From Nymphaea colorata (taxonomy: Eukaryota > Streptophyta > Magnoliopsida > Nymphaeales > Nymphaeaceae): DNA of 64,000 bases. The notes under the pieces are model-generated. The model did no database searches and was not told the DNA's origin. It was given only the letters and a program-made list of their open reading frames with translations. The stretch lies in NCBI RefSeq assembly GCF_008831285.2, contig NC_045141.1, positions 13,256,106 through 13,320,105 of the forward strand, in the 5' to 3' direction. A program made the position numbers and the translations under genes. Shown here one piece after another: positions 1-11,570 of this stretch (positions are counted from its first letter, which is position 1; the number at the start of each line of letters is the position of its first letter).

Positions 1-2191
1 ATTTTTTAATGAGACAGGCTGTTGAATTATGTTTTTCTTCGCAAAAATTTATGATGATTTTTGCTTAGAATGTTTTAAAAGACTGCATGTGCAGATCTTA
101 TTCATAGTGTGTTCTGATTCAATACGAGAAATGAGGTACAAGCCAAAAAATAAGTAGTCATTACGTTTGTGTGGAGATTATCTCCACATTGCAGAAGAAT
201 TCTAAATTTTTTCCTCGTATTTGCGATGTTACACAATTGTCCTCTTTAAGGAATAGGCGCCTCATATTTCGAACCCCAAGTTAAAGATTCGATTCAGGGA
301 CATGTCTTTGATATTATTTGTAATATTTATATAGCCCAAAATGACTTCATTAAATACATTGGAAAATACCAACCTAGTCTCATAATGTTATTCTTCTAAG
401 CAACAAAAGAAGGAATGGATCAACATATGAGATATGATATTAGACTAGTACTTGTACGGATATCATTTTCTTTAAATTTATCATTGGATACTAAGATGAT
501 TCCAAGATCATCCTCATATATAGGACTTGAGTAGCTTGCTCGCCAGGCTTAATAGCAGCTGGACCAGCTTAAGGAATGCAAAGAATCATGTTACATAAGA
601 ACCTGAGCAAGCCGAGAAGCATTATAAGCACTCAACCATATTCTTGTCAGGCATATGATATTTAAACGAAATTAACCCATTCACAACCTCTGAATCAGCT
701 TTCTACACTTGAAAAGTCCTTGCAAATTCATTTGGTTCCAAGGTCAATGTAGCATGTCATAAGAAACCGACAAGCGAATGATATCTCATTTCCTACTACA
801 TCTAAAATGTAGATCAGATCCTACAGCAAGGACACCAAAGAGAAGCCTATTTTACTTCCAAGAAAATGTGATACATGTATATTGGCATGTCACGCAGAGC
901 ATAATAACTTGGTATTTGCATTGCACGAGATTGTATAGTGGATCATGTAATCTCATTCTTCAAAAGAAATTAAATACGTCAACGACAGTTGTGCATAAAG
1001 AAACTATGAGGAATCAACCATCCAAGTCACATGGGTACGAGTAGGGGACGAAGTGGGTATAGGTAGAGTGAATATTAGAAAATTTAGGTATAGGGTACGG
1101 CAAAGTGTACATGTAACTATATACGGTATATATATAATAATCCACAAGAATTTTCAAAATTAAAAAAATGGGAGGATATATAGACTCTTGGAGGAAGGGA
1201 AATAAAAATAAAGAACAAAATCAAAATTAAAGAAAAAATTAAGTTTGAAAATATAATCTTTTAAGTTTTGAAATACATTCATGCCCATGTACCCTTGTCA
1301 CCGTACCGAGTATACTACCGGCTCAGGTACTTGGGCAGATGTCACATACCTGCTTGGCTCAGCCAACCAGTCTTACAATTTGAAGGAAGTTTGCAAGCCA
1401 AAGACACCAAAAAAGGATTATCCATCGGTGCAGATCTATTGGAAAGAAAGAAACTAACCTTCACAAATGAAACGAGCTGTTTGCCATTCAAACGAAAGAG
1501 GAGAAAGCTAGAAAGCAAGTGCAAGTCCAGTGAAAATGAAAACCCTTTACCAAGCAATCGAGACAAAAAAAAGTTTACAGCTGCCAAAACTCTATCCATA
1601 GTGCTTAATAAATCTGAATGAAACTTAATCAAACTCCATTCGAAGTCAATTGAAGTAATCATGTACAAATGGAAACCTAACCCCATTTACAGCCATTCAT
1701 GTTGACTCACAATCATAAGGAAATAATAATCGTTACGTAGAGAAGAACTAAATCCAAGAGAATCTAGAATTCCTAAATCAGATTAGGCTCTTAAAATTGA
1801 TTGAAACAAGGCTCCAAATGAACGAAGACGCCATAGAGAATTAACACTAATTTCCAATTATCTCCCAGCTCTATTTAAATTTATGCCCATAACTATAAGC
1901 TCATCAAACAGCCTCTTGAGTTGAGTCATGGTGGAGATTCCAAATGAAGTTGATGAACAAGGAATATACACAACTAATTTCAACCAATTGATGCTTAATC
2001 TAGGGCATGCACGTCTTAAGAAAAGTTGCATTGGCTTTACACCATAAATTCATCACAGGGGCTTCTCTTGTTTCCTAGCTTCACTACCATTCTTAAATTT
2101 ATTGAGAGGAATTGCATCCTCTCATCAGCCGCGGTCCAAGTCAATCATGGTATGCTTGCATCCTTGTGACACAATAATGAATTACTATATT
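1..2191. other. AT-rich intergenic DNA, no gene recognised
   Basis: No open frame in this stretch resembles a family I know, and the short frames present lack domain signatures. Base composition is AT-rich throughout with small A/T runs. I see no tRNA, rRNA or clear transposon end here. Coding exons of an unfamiliar gene cannot be excluded by reading alone. Confidence 0.5.
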
Positions 2192-2760
2192 CACTACAAA
2201 AATCTTAGGTGTTACCAACGGTCATAACATGTCAGTGAAACATAGTCACATGTCAGTAAAAGTTTTACCCATGTTTCCATTCATCATTGGTGAAGATAGA
2301 CAGGAATAAGCGTCGGTGTAGGGGTCATCATTGATGCGCCAGTAGTAGAGCTACATATACGCTGGCGCGGACAGTTGCCCATGCCAGCAACAAAATTTTT
2401 ATTTATTTTTACATAGATTTTTTACAATTATTTACTTATTTATATATGTTACAATTATTTACTTATTTATATATGTTGTGCCTCTTTGAAAATAAATTTT
2501 TTTTATAACAGTGCCCCATAACAAAAAAAAATTCTGCTCTGCCACTGCCATATGCTGAACAACTAGGTAAATATTAATTATTATCAACGTCTAGTAATAG
2601 TTTGTTTTTTCTGACACTTCATTGAACGTCTGTAAAACTGTATGCCGGCAATAGCCATGAACGTTGGAAAAAAATTTTACCGACAAGTACCCAGACATTG
2701 GTAACACTTTAACCGACGTCCATTAAAAGTTGAGTAGTTTGGGAGGTCCATAATCAAAAT
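2192..2760. mobile_element. CACTA-like terminal sequence and degraded repeat
   Basis: The stretch opens with CACTACAAAAATCTTAGG, the usual start of plant CACTA (En/Spm) transposon ends. It is followed by repeated 'accaacg', 'ccgacg' and 'acgtt' words in both orientations, as in CACTA subterminal regions. No matching 3' terminus (ending tttttgtagtg) was found, so it is a fragment or a badly decayed small element. Inside, the word acaattatttacttattta occurs twice in tandem around 2426-2475. The part from about 2360 to 2480 has an inverted relative at about 59220-59345, so a second dispersed repeat overlaps this stretch. Confidence 0.35.
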
Positions 2761-3272
2761 GGAAACAGAAAAGAGTATATCTAATGGATCCACTCTATTG
2801 AAAAGAGTTTCATGCCCATGAGTGATTGTGATCTCTTGCAAAACGAATGCCAATCTCTTCCTCCTTTCTCTCCCTCTAACGTGTCCTCGTCTCCCTCCGT
2901 TCTCTCCCCTTCATCCTTTCCTACCTCACTTTCTCCCTCTTCCCCAATCTATTCTTTCGCTCTTCAATCTCTCCTTCTTGTCGCTCTCTCTCGGGAATGG
3001 TAACGGAGATGGCTGATGGCGGTTCGAAATCCAAAACCGAAAACACATTTTCAAAATCGACCCATAGTTTTCTTATAAAGTTTCAAAATGAATCATCCAT
3101 TTTTTTCTAAAGATTCTGAATGAGCACAGAGCACCTCCTTAGAAAATACGTGTGTTCCTCCTACAGTTAAATTTGGTCCTCGAAATTTTACGTTACTAAC
3201 GCAAGATGAAACAAGACGGAAGCATCTCCTTGCTACCCTGCTTTTAATTCATAACACAAACATAGTTTGCAT
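2761..3272. other. Pyrimidine-rich spacer, no gene recognised
   Basis: Between 2840 and 2995 the + strand is strongly C/T-rich (cctcctttctctccctc style), which produces Ser/Pro/Leu-rich open frames in two phases at once. That is typical of low-complexity DNA, not a gene. The remainder up to the LINE fragment shows nothing I can name. Confidence 0.5.
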
Positions 3273-3393
3273 GATCAACCAAGCCAACCTTGGAGGAGGG
3301 TGGGGTCGGGCTTAAAAGGTTGGCTGAGATCAACCAAGCCAACCTTGGAGGAGGGTGGGGTCGGGCTTAAAAGGTTGGCTGAGATCAACCAAA
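3273..3393 (+). repeat. 55-bp tandem duplication in the LINE fragment
   Basis: A 55-bp unit starting gatcaaccaagccaacc occurs at 3273-3327 and again, apparently identical, at 3328-3382, followed by the first bases of a third copy at 3383. Because 55 is not a multiple of three, the duplication shifts the LINE frame. It is a local slippage or repair event in dead transposon sequence. Confidence 0.9.
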
Positions 3394-3541
3394 GTTATCT
3401 TGCCTGTAAAGCCCTTGATCATTGTGGTTCATAGGCCCAAGTGGTTAGACGTAAGTGTCTGCTGCGTAGAAGCCTATGGATGAAAGCATCTGCTTCTAAG
3501 AAATTGTCTATTTGGAAGAGCACTGTGGCAGCTTGAGGACT
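3273..3541 (+). pseudogene. LINE reverse-transcriptase fragment (segment 1)
   Basis: Non-LTR (LINE/L1-type) reverse-transcriptase ORF, the stretch between the polymerase and the terminal zinc knuckle. Conceptual translation gives EEGGVGLKRLAEINQ, matching the common plant LINE phrase 'GGLGIR.L...N.A', then a segment reading KCLLRRSLWMKASASKKLSIW, matching the following 'SIWKS' block. A 55-bp duplication and in-frame stops break it. The reading resumes past the hAT element at 9546 with KIRQVSIDSNSIKFWIDHWL, so this is the left half of a LINE cut open by the hAT. Only the C-terminal third of such an ORF can be seen. The upstream part is missing or unrecognisable. Confidence 0.65.
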
Positions 3542-4080
3542 TAGGGGTGAACAACGAGTCGACTCGTTTAAGCTTGACTCGTAAGCGAATTCGAGCTGCA
3601 TCGAGCTGCATCATTGGTTGAACGAGTATAGCTCGAGTTCGTGAGTCAACTCATTCAACCATTCGAGTCGAGTTCGAGTTCGAGTTCACTGGACTCGAAC
3701 AATTAAAGCTAGACTCAGCTCGAAATTGTGACCGACTCGTTTTTTAATTGAAAAACTGGTTTTCGGAAAAGTCTCAGGCGGAAACTCGTTTTTCATTTTT
3801 CAATGTTCCCTTTTCCCTCTCTCGTTTTGAAACATTTTGCCCTGTTCTCCCTCCCTCTCCTCCAAATGCAACCCTAACCTATCTCCTCCACTGGCGCCTT
3901 TTTCAACCTTCAGCGTTCCTGTCGCAACCGGCATCTCCACTGAAGCCTTCAGCCTTCAAGGTTTCTATCGCAGCCAGCGGCTCTGCTTCATCCTTCATCC
4001 TTCAAGGTTTGTGTCCAATTTATTTTTTATTTTCTCTGTTTTTCATTTCTTTGTTTCCTGCGTGCATGTATGTAGTTCTT

Positions 4081-4081
<1 letters not shown>

Positions 4082-4115
<34 letters not shown>
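4082..4115 (+). repeat. (CT)n microsatellite
   Basis: An uninterrupted CT dinucleotide run of about 34 bp inside the left arm of the hAT element. It produces Ser-Leu repeat peptides in overlapping frames, which should not be taken as coding. Confidence 0.95.
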
Positions 4116-4117
<2 letters not shown>

Positions 4118-5052
4118 CTTTTGAAACATTTTGCCCCGTTCTCCCTCTCTCTCCCCCAAATGCAACCGTAACCTAACCTAATCATCTTGACCGTGCACTT
4201 GCAAACTTGGGAAGAAGGCCTTTGAAGGTTTTGGTCCAAGTGAATACAAGTGAAGCATGTGAGTCATCGCTTATTTCTCCATTTTAGTTACACATTTTCT
4301 TTTTTCTGTGTCTGTAGGCAAGGAACTTCTTAAGTGAGTTGAGTCAACACTCTCAAAGGGTGCTCAACCAAGTGGCCAAAGAAAGGCATCTGATTCTGTT
4401 GGTGAGTCTTTTTTTCTTACCATAGCACTTGTTTCTTCAATCTGTTTGCTGAAGAAAAACGTTAGTTAATTATTGTGGTTGTATAACATCAGCTGAGCAG
4501 TTGAGACTGTGATGCTTCAACAACAGTGCTTGGAAGAGTTTCTTTCTCCTTAATAATCAAAGAAAAAGTCTGTTATAGTTTCCGTGTCACCTCAATCAAG
4601 AGCATCATTAGCAAAGCAAGGTTTCTGTCACAGCCGAAAGCAAATCAAGGTTCTATTTTAGTTAATTTCTCATTGCAAAGACTCTTTCAGAGATTCCAAC
4701 TACTTAATCTAGGTCTATTTGTTCATGCAACAACATTTAATTTGTACTCAGCAATGTACAGGTATGTGCTTGGAATTTAAATTGCAGAAATTGGTCTATT
4801 GCAACCGTGTACTGTTGATAGCAGGAAGGATTGTGCTTGATAGAGAGGTGAGTTTCTTTATTTATCAAGAGCTTAACTGGACAGTTGACTGTAATGGACT
4901 ATTCATCATTCAACCAGGAACTTTGATGTCCATTTGTTTGTCATATTGCACTCAGGTACTCTACAAAGTTTGTGAAAGAGTATATTGAGCAGTTTCGTCC
5001 AATATTGGTTGTGGGGGAGTATTGGGATTCTAGCAATTACACTCCCCCTAGT

Positions 5053-5230
5053 TACCACTTGGATTATAATCAAGGTATTTGGTTTAATTTTTTGTATGTA
5101 TTTCTATTCTACCCTATGACTTAATGTTTTCTAAATTTTGATACCACTTGGATTATAATCAAGGTATTTGGTTTAATTTTTTGTATGTATTTCTATTCTA
5201 CCCTATACTTAATGTTTTCTAAATTTTGTT
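5053..5230 (+). repeat. 89-bp tandem duplication inside the hAT
   Basis: The block beginning taccacttggattataatc at 5053 is repeated at 5142 with nearly the same sequence through ctaaattttg. The second copy lacks one base in the 'ccctatgactt' segment. It is non-coding sequence upstream of the transposase. Confidence 0.9.
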
Positions 5231-5939
5231 GGTCTTTGAATTGTGAGAAGACAATGTGGTTACAATTTATACCCTATTGTTCATTTAAGTGATAACATGT
5301 TATTGGTTGGTGGGAATAAAATATCCATGTTTTGTGGCACATGTCAGATCCTATAAGCTGAACTTACATAATAGATGAGCTCTGGCATCATTCTTCATGG
5401 GCCAGTAGGAGTTTTAGAGCCTTGTGCAATCTAGAAGAAGATAATATATGATACTATAAAGTATTGTCACAAACAATGATGTTTTGAAAATGTCGTGATA
5501 ATAATGTAAACAAAATGTTCATCAAATATGTAGAGAATTTTCAAAAATTTAGCAGGATAAGTGACCATGCTCTTAACAGCCAAGCACCTTAATTTGTTAA
5601 CCTAAATATTGTATATTTTACTGTTTTTTCAGTTGGGATTATTGCTTTTTATATTTAATAATGAGAATTAGTGCTTTTTATTTCATATTCTCTTAGATTG
5701 TAATATGTTTATGTCAAATTTCATGTTCAAATAGGAGAATAGCTTGAGCAGAAGGAAAAAATACTAGTTTGAAGAACGACAAATTTAGAAAGAAATATCA
5801 TTGATAAGGGCAAGTAAGTATGTGATTCAAGACAGAGCTCAGATGATGTCCCAATCGGAGTACATTCCTTTAATAAAACTCCTATGGATTTGCAAGACAC
5901 TTAAAATGAAAGAGTTTCAATAGATGCTCATGAAGCACG

Positions 5940-7875
5940 TGTAAGTGGTGCAAAAAAATCAAGAGCAAAGACTTCTACAATATGGAATGATTTTGACGAG
6001 GTTATTATAGATGGTATCAAAAAAAAAATATATATAAGTATTGCAGTATACTATTTATGATAAGTACAGGAGGATCTACATCATCAATGAGAAGGCACAT
6101 ATGTTTGACATGTTTTGCTAACAAAAAGCAAACGATTTTAAGTTTTAAATCTGAAAATACTTCAGATGTCACGAAGAAGCTTATGGAAATGGATTCCAAC
6201 ATCGATGCTCAATCAATAAGAGAGATAATTACAAAACTAGTGGCAACCGGAGAGCATGCTTTTTTTTATAATGGATAATTGTTGGTTTAGGTTCCTTCTT
6301 AGGTTTGGTTTTCCTAATTGGGTGTCAGTTTCAAGAATGACAGTTATGAGAGATGTCATTAAATTATATAAAGATGAAAAGAAGAAATTGAAAGAAGTCT
6401 TGAAGGGTGTTGATAAGATTATTTTGACTTTGATAAGATTGCTTTGACTATATGTGAACATCAAACCAACAACTTGGATATATGGCATTAACAACACATT
6501 TCATTGATAAAGAGTGGAATATGCAACAACGTATCATCAACTTTACCGAAGTTGAGTCACCTCATATTGGGTTAGTTTTAGCAAATGTAATTGCTAAGTA
6601 TCTTTCAGATTGGAAGATTAAAAAGAAAATAATATCTATTACAGTTGACAACGCTTCATCAAATTATGTTCTTGTCAGAAAATTAAGAGAGAACATGAAA
6701 AAAAGCGGCATCAACTTGTATTATGGAAGTAAATTTTTTCATGTGAGATGTGCACATATTTTGAATATGATGGTATAAGATAGGTTGAGTGTCATTAAAG
6801 ATGAAATCAGTAGCATTAGAGATGCAGTAAAGTATATCAAAGTTTCACCTTCAAGACTCAATGGTTTTGTAATTGCAGCTAGAGAGTTGAAAAATTCAAC
6901 GACAAAGAAGTTAGTGTTAGATGTACCAACTCAATGGAATTCAACATATTTTATATTGGAAACAACTCTTGCATATAATGATGCTTTTGCAAGATATAAC
7001 ATGGAAGACCCATGCTTGATATAGTTGCTTGGACTTCAAGATTGGAAAAAAATGGCAGTGATATGTGATTTTTTTCAAGTTTTCTATGATGTCTCCACCT
7101 TATTTTTTAGGTCACCTTATACAATAATAAACTTGTATTTTCATGAAATTTGGAGAGTTCAAGAAATATTGCAGGAAAATGTTGAAAGTAAAGGTGGATT
7201 TATGAAGGCAATGGCAATGAAAATGAAGGAGAAATTTAATAAATATTGGAAATTCTGTAACTTGTTAATGATTACTGCATCCATATTAGATCCATGTGTG
7301 AAACTCACATTATCATAATTTGTCTTTTCAAGAATTTACCAATCAAGAGAAGAAAAGAAAGAACAAATGGAAATGATAAAACAATATTTACAAGATGCTT
7401 ATAAAACTTGCATTCAAAGAAATGAATTGGATGTCAATATTTCTACCATATCAACTAACTCCTCCGGTATTCAAGGTTGAGAGAGTCGAGACAGACCACG
7501 CGGTGGAAGAAAGCTATTTTTTAAGTTCTTAGGTAAAGCTGAGAATGTTGCTTTTCAAGTCACCAAATCCGAAATAGACACATATTTGGAGGATTGATTG
7601 ATTAAGCATTATAATAATGGTGATGAAGATTTTTTCAAAATTTTGCAATGGTGGAAGGATAATGAATCCAAGTATCGAATTCTTTCACAAATGACATTTG
7701 ATCTATTGTCAATTCCAATAACTTCTGTTGCTTCGGAAAAAAACTTTTAGTACAGGAGGTCGAATTTTTAATGATAGATGTAGTTCATTGATGCCAAAAA
7801 TAGCTAATGCTTTGGTTTGTTTGGGTAATTGGGAAAAGAATAATGGTGATCCAATGCATGAAGTGTTACAAAAGT
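5940..7875 (+). pseudogene. hAT transposase (BED finger plus hATC), broken
   Basis: Transposase of the BED-finger hAT class (RICESLEEPER/DAYSLEEPER-like), which would cut and paste the surrounding element. In order: a BED-like finger near 5970-6120 (TIWNDFDE, KYCSI, STSSMRRHICLTC) with its first Cys lost and a frameshift; the catalytic core with SITVDNASSN near 6640-6670 (an acidic residue of the triad) and FHVRCAHILN near 6740 (the C..H motif); the LVLDVPTQWNST block near 6910; and the C-terminal dimerisation region near 7630-7850 (WWKDNESKYRILSQ, PITSVASEKNF, then in a shifted frame GRIFND and LGNW). Stops interrupt it at about 6058, 6278, 6779, 7024, 7318 and 7596, and a base is gained near 7740. 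It cannot yield a working protein. Confidence 0.85.
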
Positions 7876-9545
7876 AAGTATGTTTTGAATATTAAATATT
7901 GTGTGAATCACTTGTTAATTTACTATATGTATTTCTTTCAGGTTGAGGATGAATCAAGCGAATATGTTTCATTAGAATGATTCAAGTTGTCATTTGGTAA
8001 TGCTTGTTTTTTCTCATTCTTTTATTTTCTTCTTTTCTTGATCTAATGTGATTCTAGTGTCTATTTCTGTTGCCTCTTGCAGTTTTCTGCTTTGATGTCC
8101 AATGTTCATGACTCAGGATCATGTGAAGAGCTTCTATATGAAGTGAGTATGTGAATTTGAGTTAGTAATATAGTTTCTTAACTTTCCTTTACCTCTTAAG
8201 AACAGTTTTTTAGATTTGACAATAATGTGACAGCCATTTTTCTATGTTATTCAAGACCTTGCTATTATTGTGGCTAGAGGAAGGGATGGTTTATTTTCAA
8301 GTTTTGGTTCCTTGAGAGGAGTGAGGGTTCTCAAAACATTTGTTCACATATTTTTACGTACTTCTGAACAAGCTAATTATGTAGAAGTCTCATTCATTTG
8401 AAATGAATTTGATGGAACTAGCCTGCCTTCCAATTAGAGAAACTGTTTTGACACCGATTTGGAGCTATTAAGCATATAGGAATTTGTTTTCCCAATAGAT
8501 ATTTGCTCCTTTTATTCTAATACTAGTTGTGGAATGAATGGTGATTATTGACCTCTATGGAATCTTTTGTGTTGCATTGTGAATAGGTCCTTCATCTTGC
8601 TTTGCTGGACTAGTTTTCTACACTATCATTTGATTTGTTTATGATACACCATTTCTCTGTTGGCAGTTTATTTTCAGGGCAGAAGTGAATTCATTTTGCT
8701 TATCTAAAGTATCTATTGATTATATGTATTTGTCTATATGTATTTGTCTATTTGTTCATATGAAATGGTTTCATTTGACTGTTTACAATTTAGAACTGTG
8801 AGTGGAATTCACCAGTCATGATTTCCTTGTTTTGTTTATAATGTTGTTACTGTTGGCAGCTACGGTGAATAAGGTCTACTGCGAATAAATAGTTGATTTA
8901 TATGTCTTTGTAAGTGTTGGAAGGCTGAAATGTGAATTGTCATGCATATGAATGGTTAAGGTTCTCCTGTTTATGTAGTGCCAAGAGGTGCTAAATTCAT
9001 TATTAAGTCCATAATGCTAATTGTGCCGCCATTAGCTTTATTGCAGTTGCAGGTAAGCCTGCATGGTGATGTACTTCAGCTCTCAGCCAGGAATTCCAAA
9101 CTCTCCCGCTTGTGTAGTTATTAATTGGAATTGCATCTACGTTTTGTCTTCCCAATTGTGTGGTTTTGCAATGCTTGTTTGAATCTTAACCTTTTTTCAT
9201 GACTCACAAGCTATATGGTTTCTAAATTAGGATTGGTTTCTAGTTACCAAAATCTTGTTTTTGTTGCAATAGATAAGTTGTTTTTTTTTTTTTGTGTTTC
9301 TTGGTAACGAGTTAATCAAGCCTTAATTGAGCTCGATCTCGAGCTCAACAAGTAAAGGATGAGTAGTGAAACGATTTTAACAACCTTAATCGAGTCGAGC
9401 TTGACACGTGACTATCAAGTCGAGTTCGAGCCTGTGTAGTTGAGCTATTTTCAAGCTCGAGCAGAGTCGAGCTTGTGGTCTTATTTAGTCGAGCCGATCT
9501 CAAGCTGACTGAACTTGGGCTCGGCTCGGCTCGTGTTCACCCCTA

Positions 9546-10110
9546 GACAAGATCAGACAGGTTAGCATTGATAGCAATTCGATCAAATTTTGGATTGACC
9601 ATTGGTTGAACTCTTTGCTCATCGACCAAGCTCCTAGCGAAAACTTTAAATTGATTGAGCCAATTATGCATTTATCATTAAAGGAAACCTTGGATGTGGG
9701 GCAGTGGAGGGGTAGAAGAATTTGAGTGCTTCAGCCAATCATGTTAGATCCATGTCAACCTCCCCCAATTGAAACTAGTTGAACCTGATAGGCTCAGAAT
9801 GGACGGCCAAGGAGAGAAGCCAATCACTCGCACTTCTATATGGGACCAAGTTCGCAACAGAGACTCTCAGCAAAGATGGAGACTGCTAGTCTGGTAAATG
9901 TGTGGATATCGCAGAGCTTGTTGGACCATATATGTTGGGTGTGAAGGCAAACTCGGAGCTGATAAACGGCTTCAATGCAATCTGGCTTCCCAATGTTGTC
10001 TTTGCAAAAGCAGCGAGAAAGATGATAAGCATTTGTTCCTCTCTTGCTTTAGGATTGGGCGTCAGTTCAAAGTGCACAGAACCCCCAAAGTAAATCTAGT
10101 GAGAGGATTG
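9546..10110 (+). pseudogene. LINE reverse-transcriptase fragment (segment 2)
   Basis: Continuation of the LINE ORF interrupted by the hAT. It opens with KIRQVSIDSNSIKFWIDHWL, the conserved 'G..I.FW.D.WL' block. Near 9960-10060 it reads a zf-RVT zinc-knuckle region with CCLCKSSEKDDKHLFLSC, where C-x2-C and H-x4-C are both present. Stops and frame changes lie between these two parts. The Copia 5' LTR begins directly after it at 10111. Sequence 5' of the finger (9700-9890) has no clean frame but fits the same ORF. Confidence 0.7.
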
Positions 10111-10357
10111 TGTTAAAGAAAGATTTTGAAATTTGAAATCTTGTATTGACAAAATCTGCAAGAGATAAAAATGTATCATCTCGTCTTATCTTGGGATCTA
10201 GTTTATGTTTTTATCTTTTTCCTTTTGTTGTAATGTCATTATCTCTTGTACTTCAGTTACTCTTAGCAGTCTATATTTACTTTGTATCATCAACTATGAA
10301 AATATACATGAGATTCTTTCTTTACTGGTTCTCTCCCATATTCTCACTATCCTTCCA
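10111..10357 (+). repeat. Copia 5' LTR (247 bp)
   Basis: Begins TGTTAAAG and ends ...TTCCA immediately before the primer binding site. Its first 165 bp align closely with 14834-15000 at the other end of the element, with scattered substitutions such as aaatgtatc versus aaacgtatc. The length is short for a Copia LTR but within the known range. It contains the CTCTTGTACTTCAGTTACTC stretch shared with the 3' copy. Confidence 0.85.
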
Positions 10358-10369
10358 TGGTATCAGAGC
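10358..10369 (+). other. Primer binding site for initiator tRNA-Met
   Basis: TGGTATCAGAGC directly follows the 5' LTR. It is the complement of the 3' end of plant initiator methionine tRNA and the standard PBS of plant Copia elements. Confidence 0.92.
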
Positions 10370-10395
10370 CATCATCTTCTTTTTCTAAAAGTATT

Positions 10396-11570
10396 ATGGT
10401 CAGTTCATCGTCTTCATCAACTCAATGGAATGTGATTGCAACACTTGTCTCTGTTAAACTCAACAAAGACAATTATCTATTATGAAGCAGTCAGTTGGAA
10501 TCTTTCCACCATCTCTAGAGACTATAATGAAGGACGGCAAGAGTGAAGCCAACCCAAAATTTGCTATTTGGAAGAGATCTGATAGACCTTAAAATTAAGA
10601 TTCATTTCTTGTCTCAAATATTCACTTGTGGCATACCATATCTCGATTGATTGACGTAATTTTTCTACCGCATGTACATTCCCATAATGATGGTGCTTTT
10701 CCAAAATCAAACTTTGTTGTTCAGCATCTTGGACTAACCATCTCTTAGAAGGTGTTGTTAAAAGATCATCAATTCTTAATGAAATGGATGTAGCGGTGGC
10801 TTGCTGAAAACCCAGAGTTTTTACTTGATCCAGAATGTGTGATGTATAGGCTATTCCGAAATGATCCTAAGCTGGATTAAGGCCACCGTTTTTAACCTGT
10901 TCTGAGACAAATTGTGTCTAGCAAGTCGACACATGAAGTATGGAAAACGCTGAAGAAATCCTTTAGTTTTCAATCTCCTTTTAGAATAATGCTGCTGAAA
11001 AAGGAGTTACACTTCATTCAAAAAAGAAATATGGATATGCAAACCTATTTGGAACGAATCAAGTTCCTTGCAGACACGTTATCCACGGCAGATCATGACA
11101 CAATCGATAGTGATCTTGTTCAGATCACAATGAATGGTTCGCCCACCGAATATGAAAGTTTTATTAGTCTTATTAACAGTAATTGTTCGAATGTCTCAAT
11201 CTCATTTTTTGAGCTATTCGATATCCTATGCACCCAAGAGAAGAGGCTGGATATCCTCAAGTCAACAATGACTGATTTTAACAAGTCTATCCAAGTATTA
11301 CTATAGGTCCAAAACCAGGTTGCTTTCAATACTTTTCGAGAATGCGGAAAAGGACAAGGTAATTTCACACATCGGTAGGGAGGTCGGTTCCAAGGACGAG
11401 AAAATCCAACCCATGTTCAAACTCAATCACAACATGGAGATTCAAACAACAATGTAGGAAATGGAAATCATCTTCGCACCATCAAAATTCGTCAATATTG
11501 TGGGCGGAAGGGCCATTCGGCAAGGACGTGTAATGAAATTCCACATGCCTTTTCAGCCATGAACTTGCAG
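10396..11570 (+). pseudogene. Copia gag, interrupted
   Basis: Capsid-like gag of the Copia element. The likely start is the ATG at 10396, reading MVSSSSSSTQWN and then VKLNKDNYLL before a TGA. After an interruption by plastid DNA (10588-10866) the frame resumes with SWIKATVFN and then, from about 10918, SSKSTHEVWKTLKKSFSFQS and the LERIKFLADTL helix typical of UBN2-type gag. A zinc knuckle lies near 11492-11535 (QYCGRKGHSARTC), but its first Cys has become Arg (IRQYC), so the CCHC motif is broken. Multiple stops separate the parts. Confidence 0.82.
10588..10866 (-). pseudogene. Chloroplast rpoC2 fragment (plastid-to-nucleus insert)
   Basis: Read on the - strand, these 279 bp are open in one frame and spell the N-terminal region of the plastid RNA polymerase beta'' subunit. 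Diagnostic pieces are [20 protein letters not shown], then [20 protein letters not shown], then [20 protein letters not shown]. Compared with the usual angiosperm protein (from memory) there are a few changes: Met to Ile before AYTSH, Gly to Arg in SLRID, Ile to Thr in LLTTPS, Gly to Arg in SKRWL, and Pro to Leu in NLNFK. It has no start or stop and covers roughly residues 30-120 of a protein of about 1,390, so it is non-functional. It splits the Copia gag between a segment ending WKRSDR and one beginning SWIKAT, with almost no host sequence lost. Confidence 0.93.

Larger units (their letters stand above)
3542..9545 (+). mobile_element. hAT DNA transposon, about 6.0 kb, inactive
   Basis: The element is bounded by taggggtgaac (3542-3552) and its exact reverse complement gttcaccccta (9535-9545). 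Both ends carry dense subterminal repeats of the gagtcgag/gagctcga type, spanning about 3555-3750 and 9308-9534, a usual transposase-binding arrangement in hAT elements. The interior encodes a broken BED-finger hAT transposase. The 8-bp flanks (tgaggact left, gacaagat right) do not match, so the target-site duplication has decayed or was never perfect. It sits inside a LINE reading frame that continues on either side. Four or more partial relatives lie elsewhere in the window. The interior left of the transposase (3750-5900) has no recognisable gene. Confidence 0.8.

Noticed and set aside
5940-7875. The hAT as a possibly active autonomous transposon
   Set aside because: At least six stops and several frameshifts interrupt the transposase, and the zinc finger has lost a Cys.
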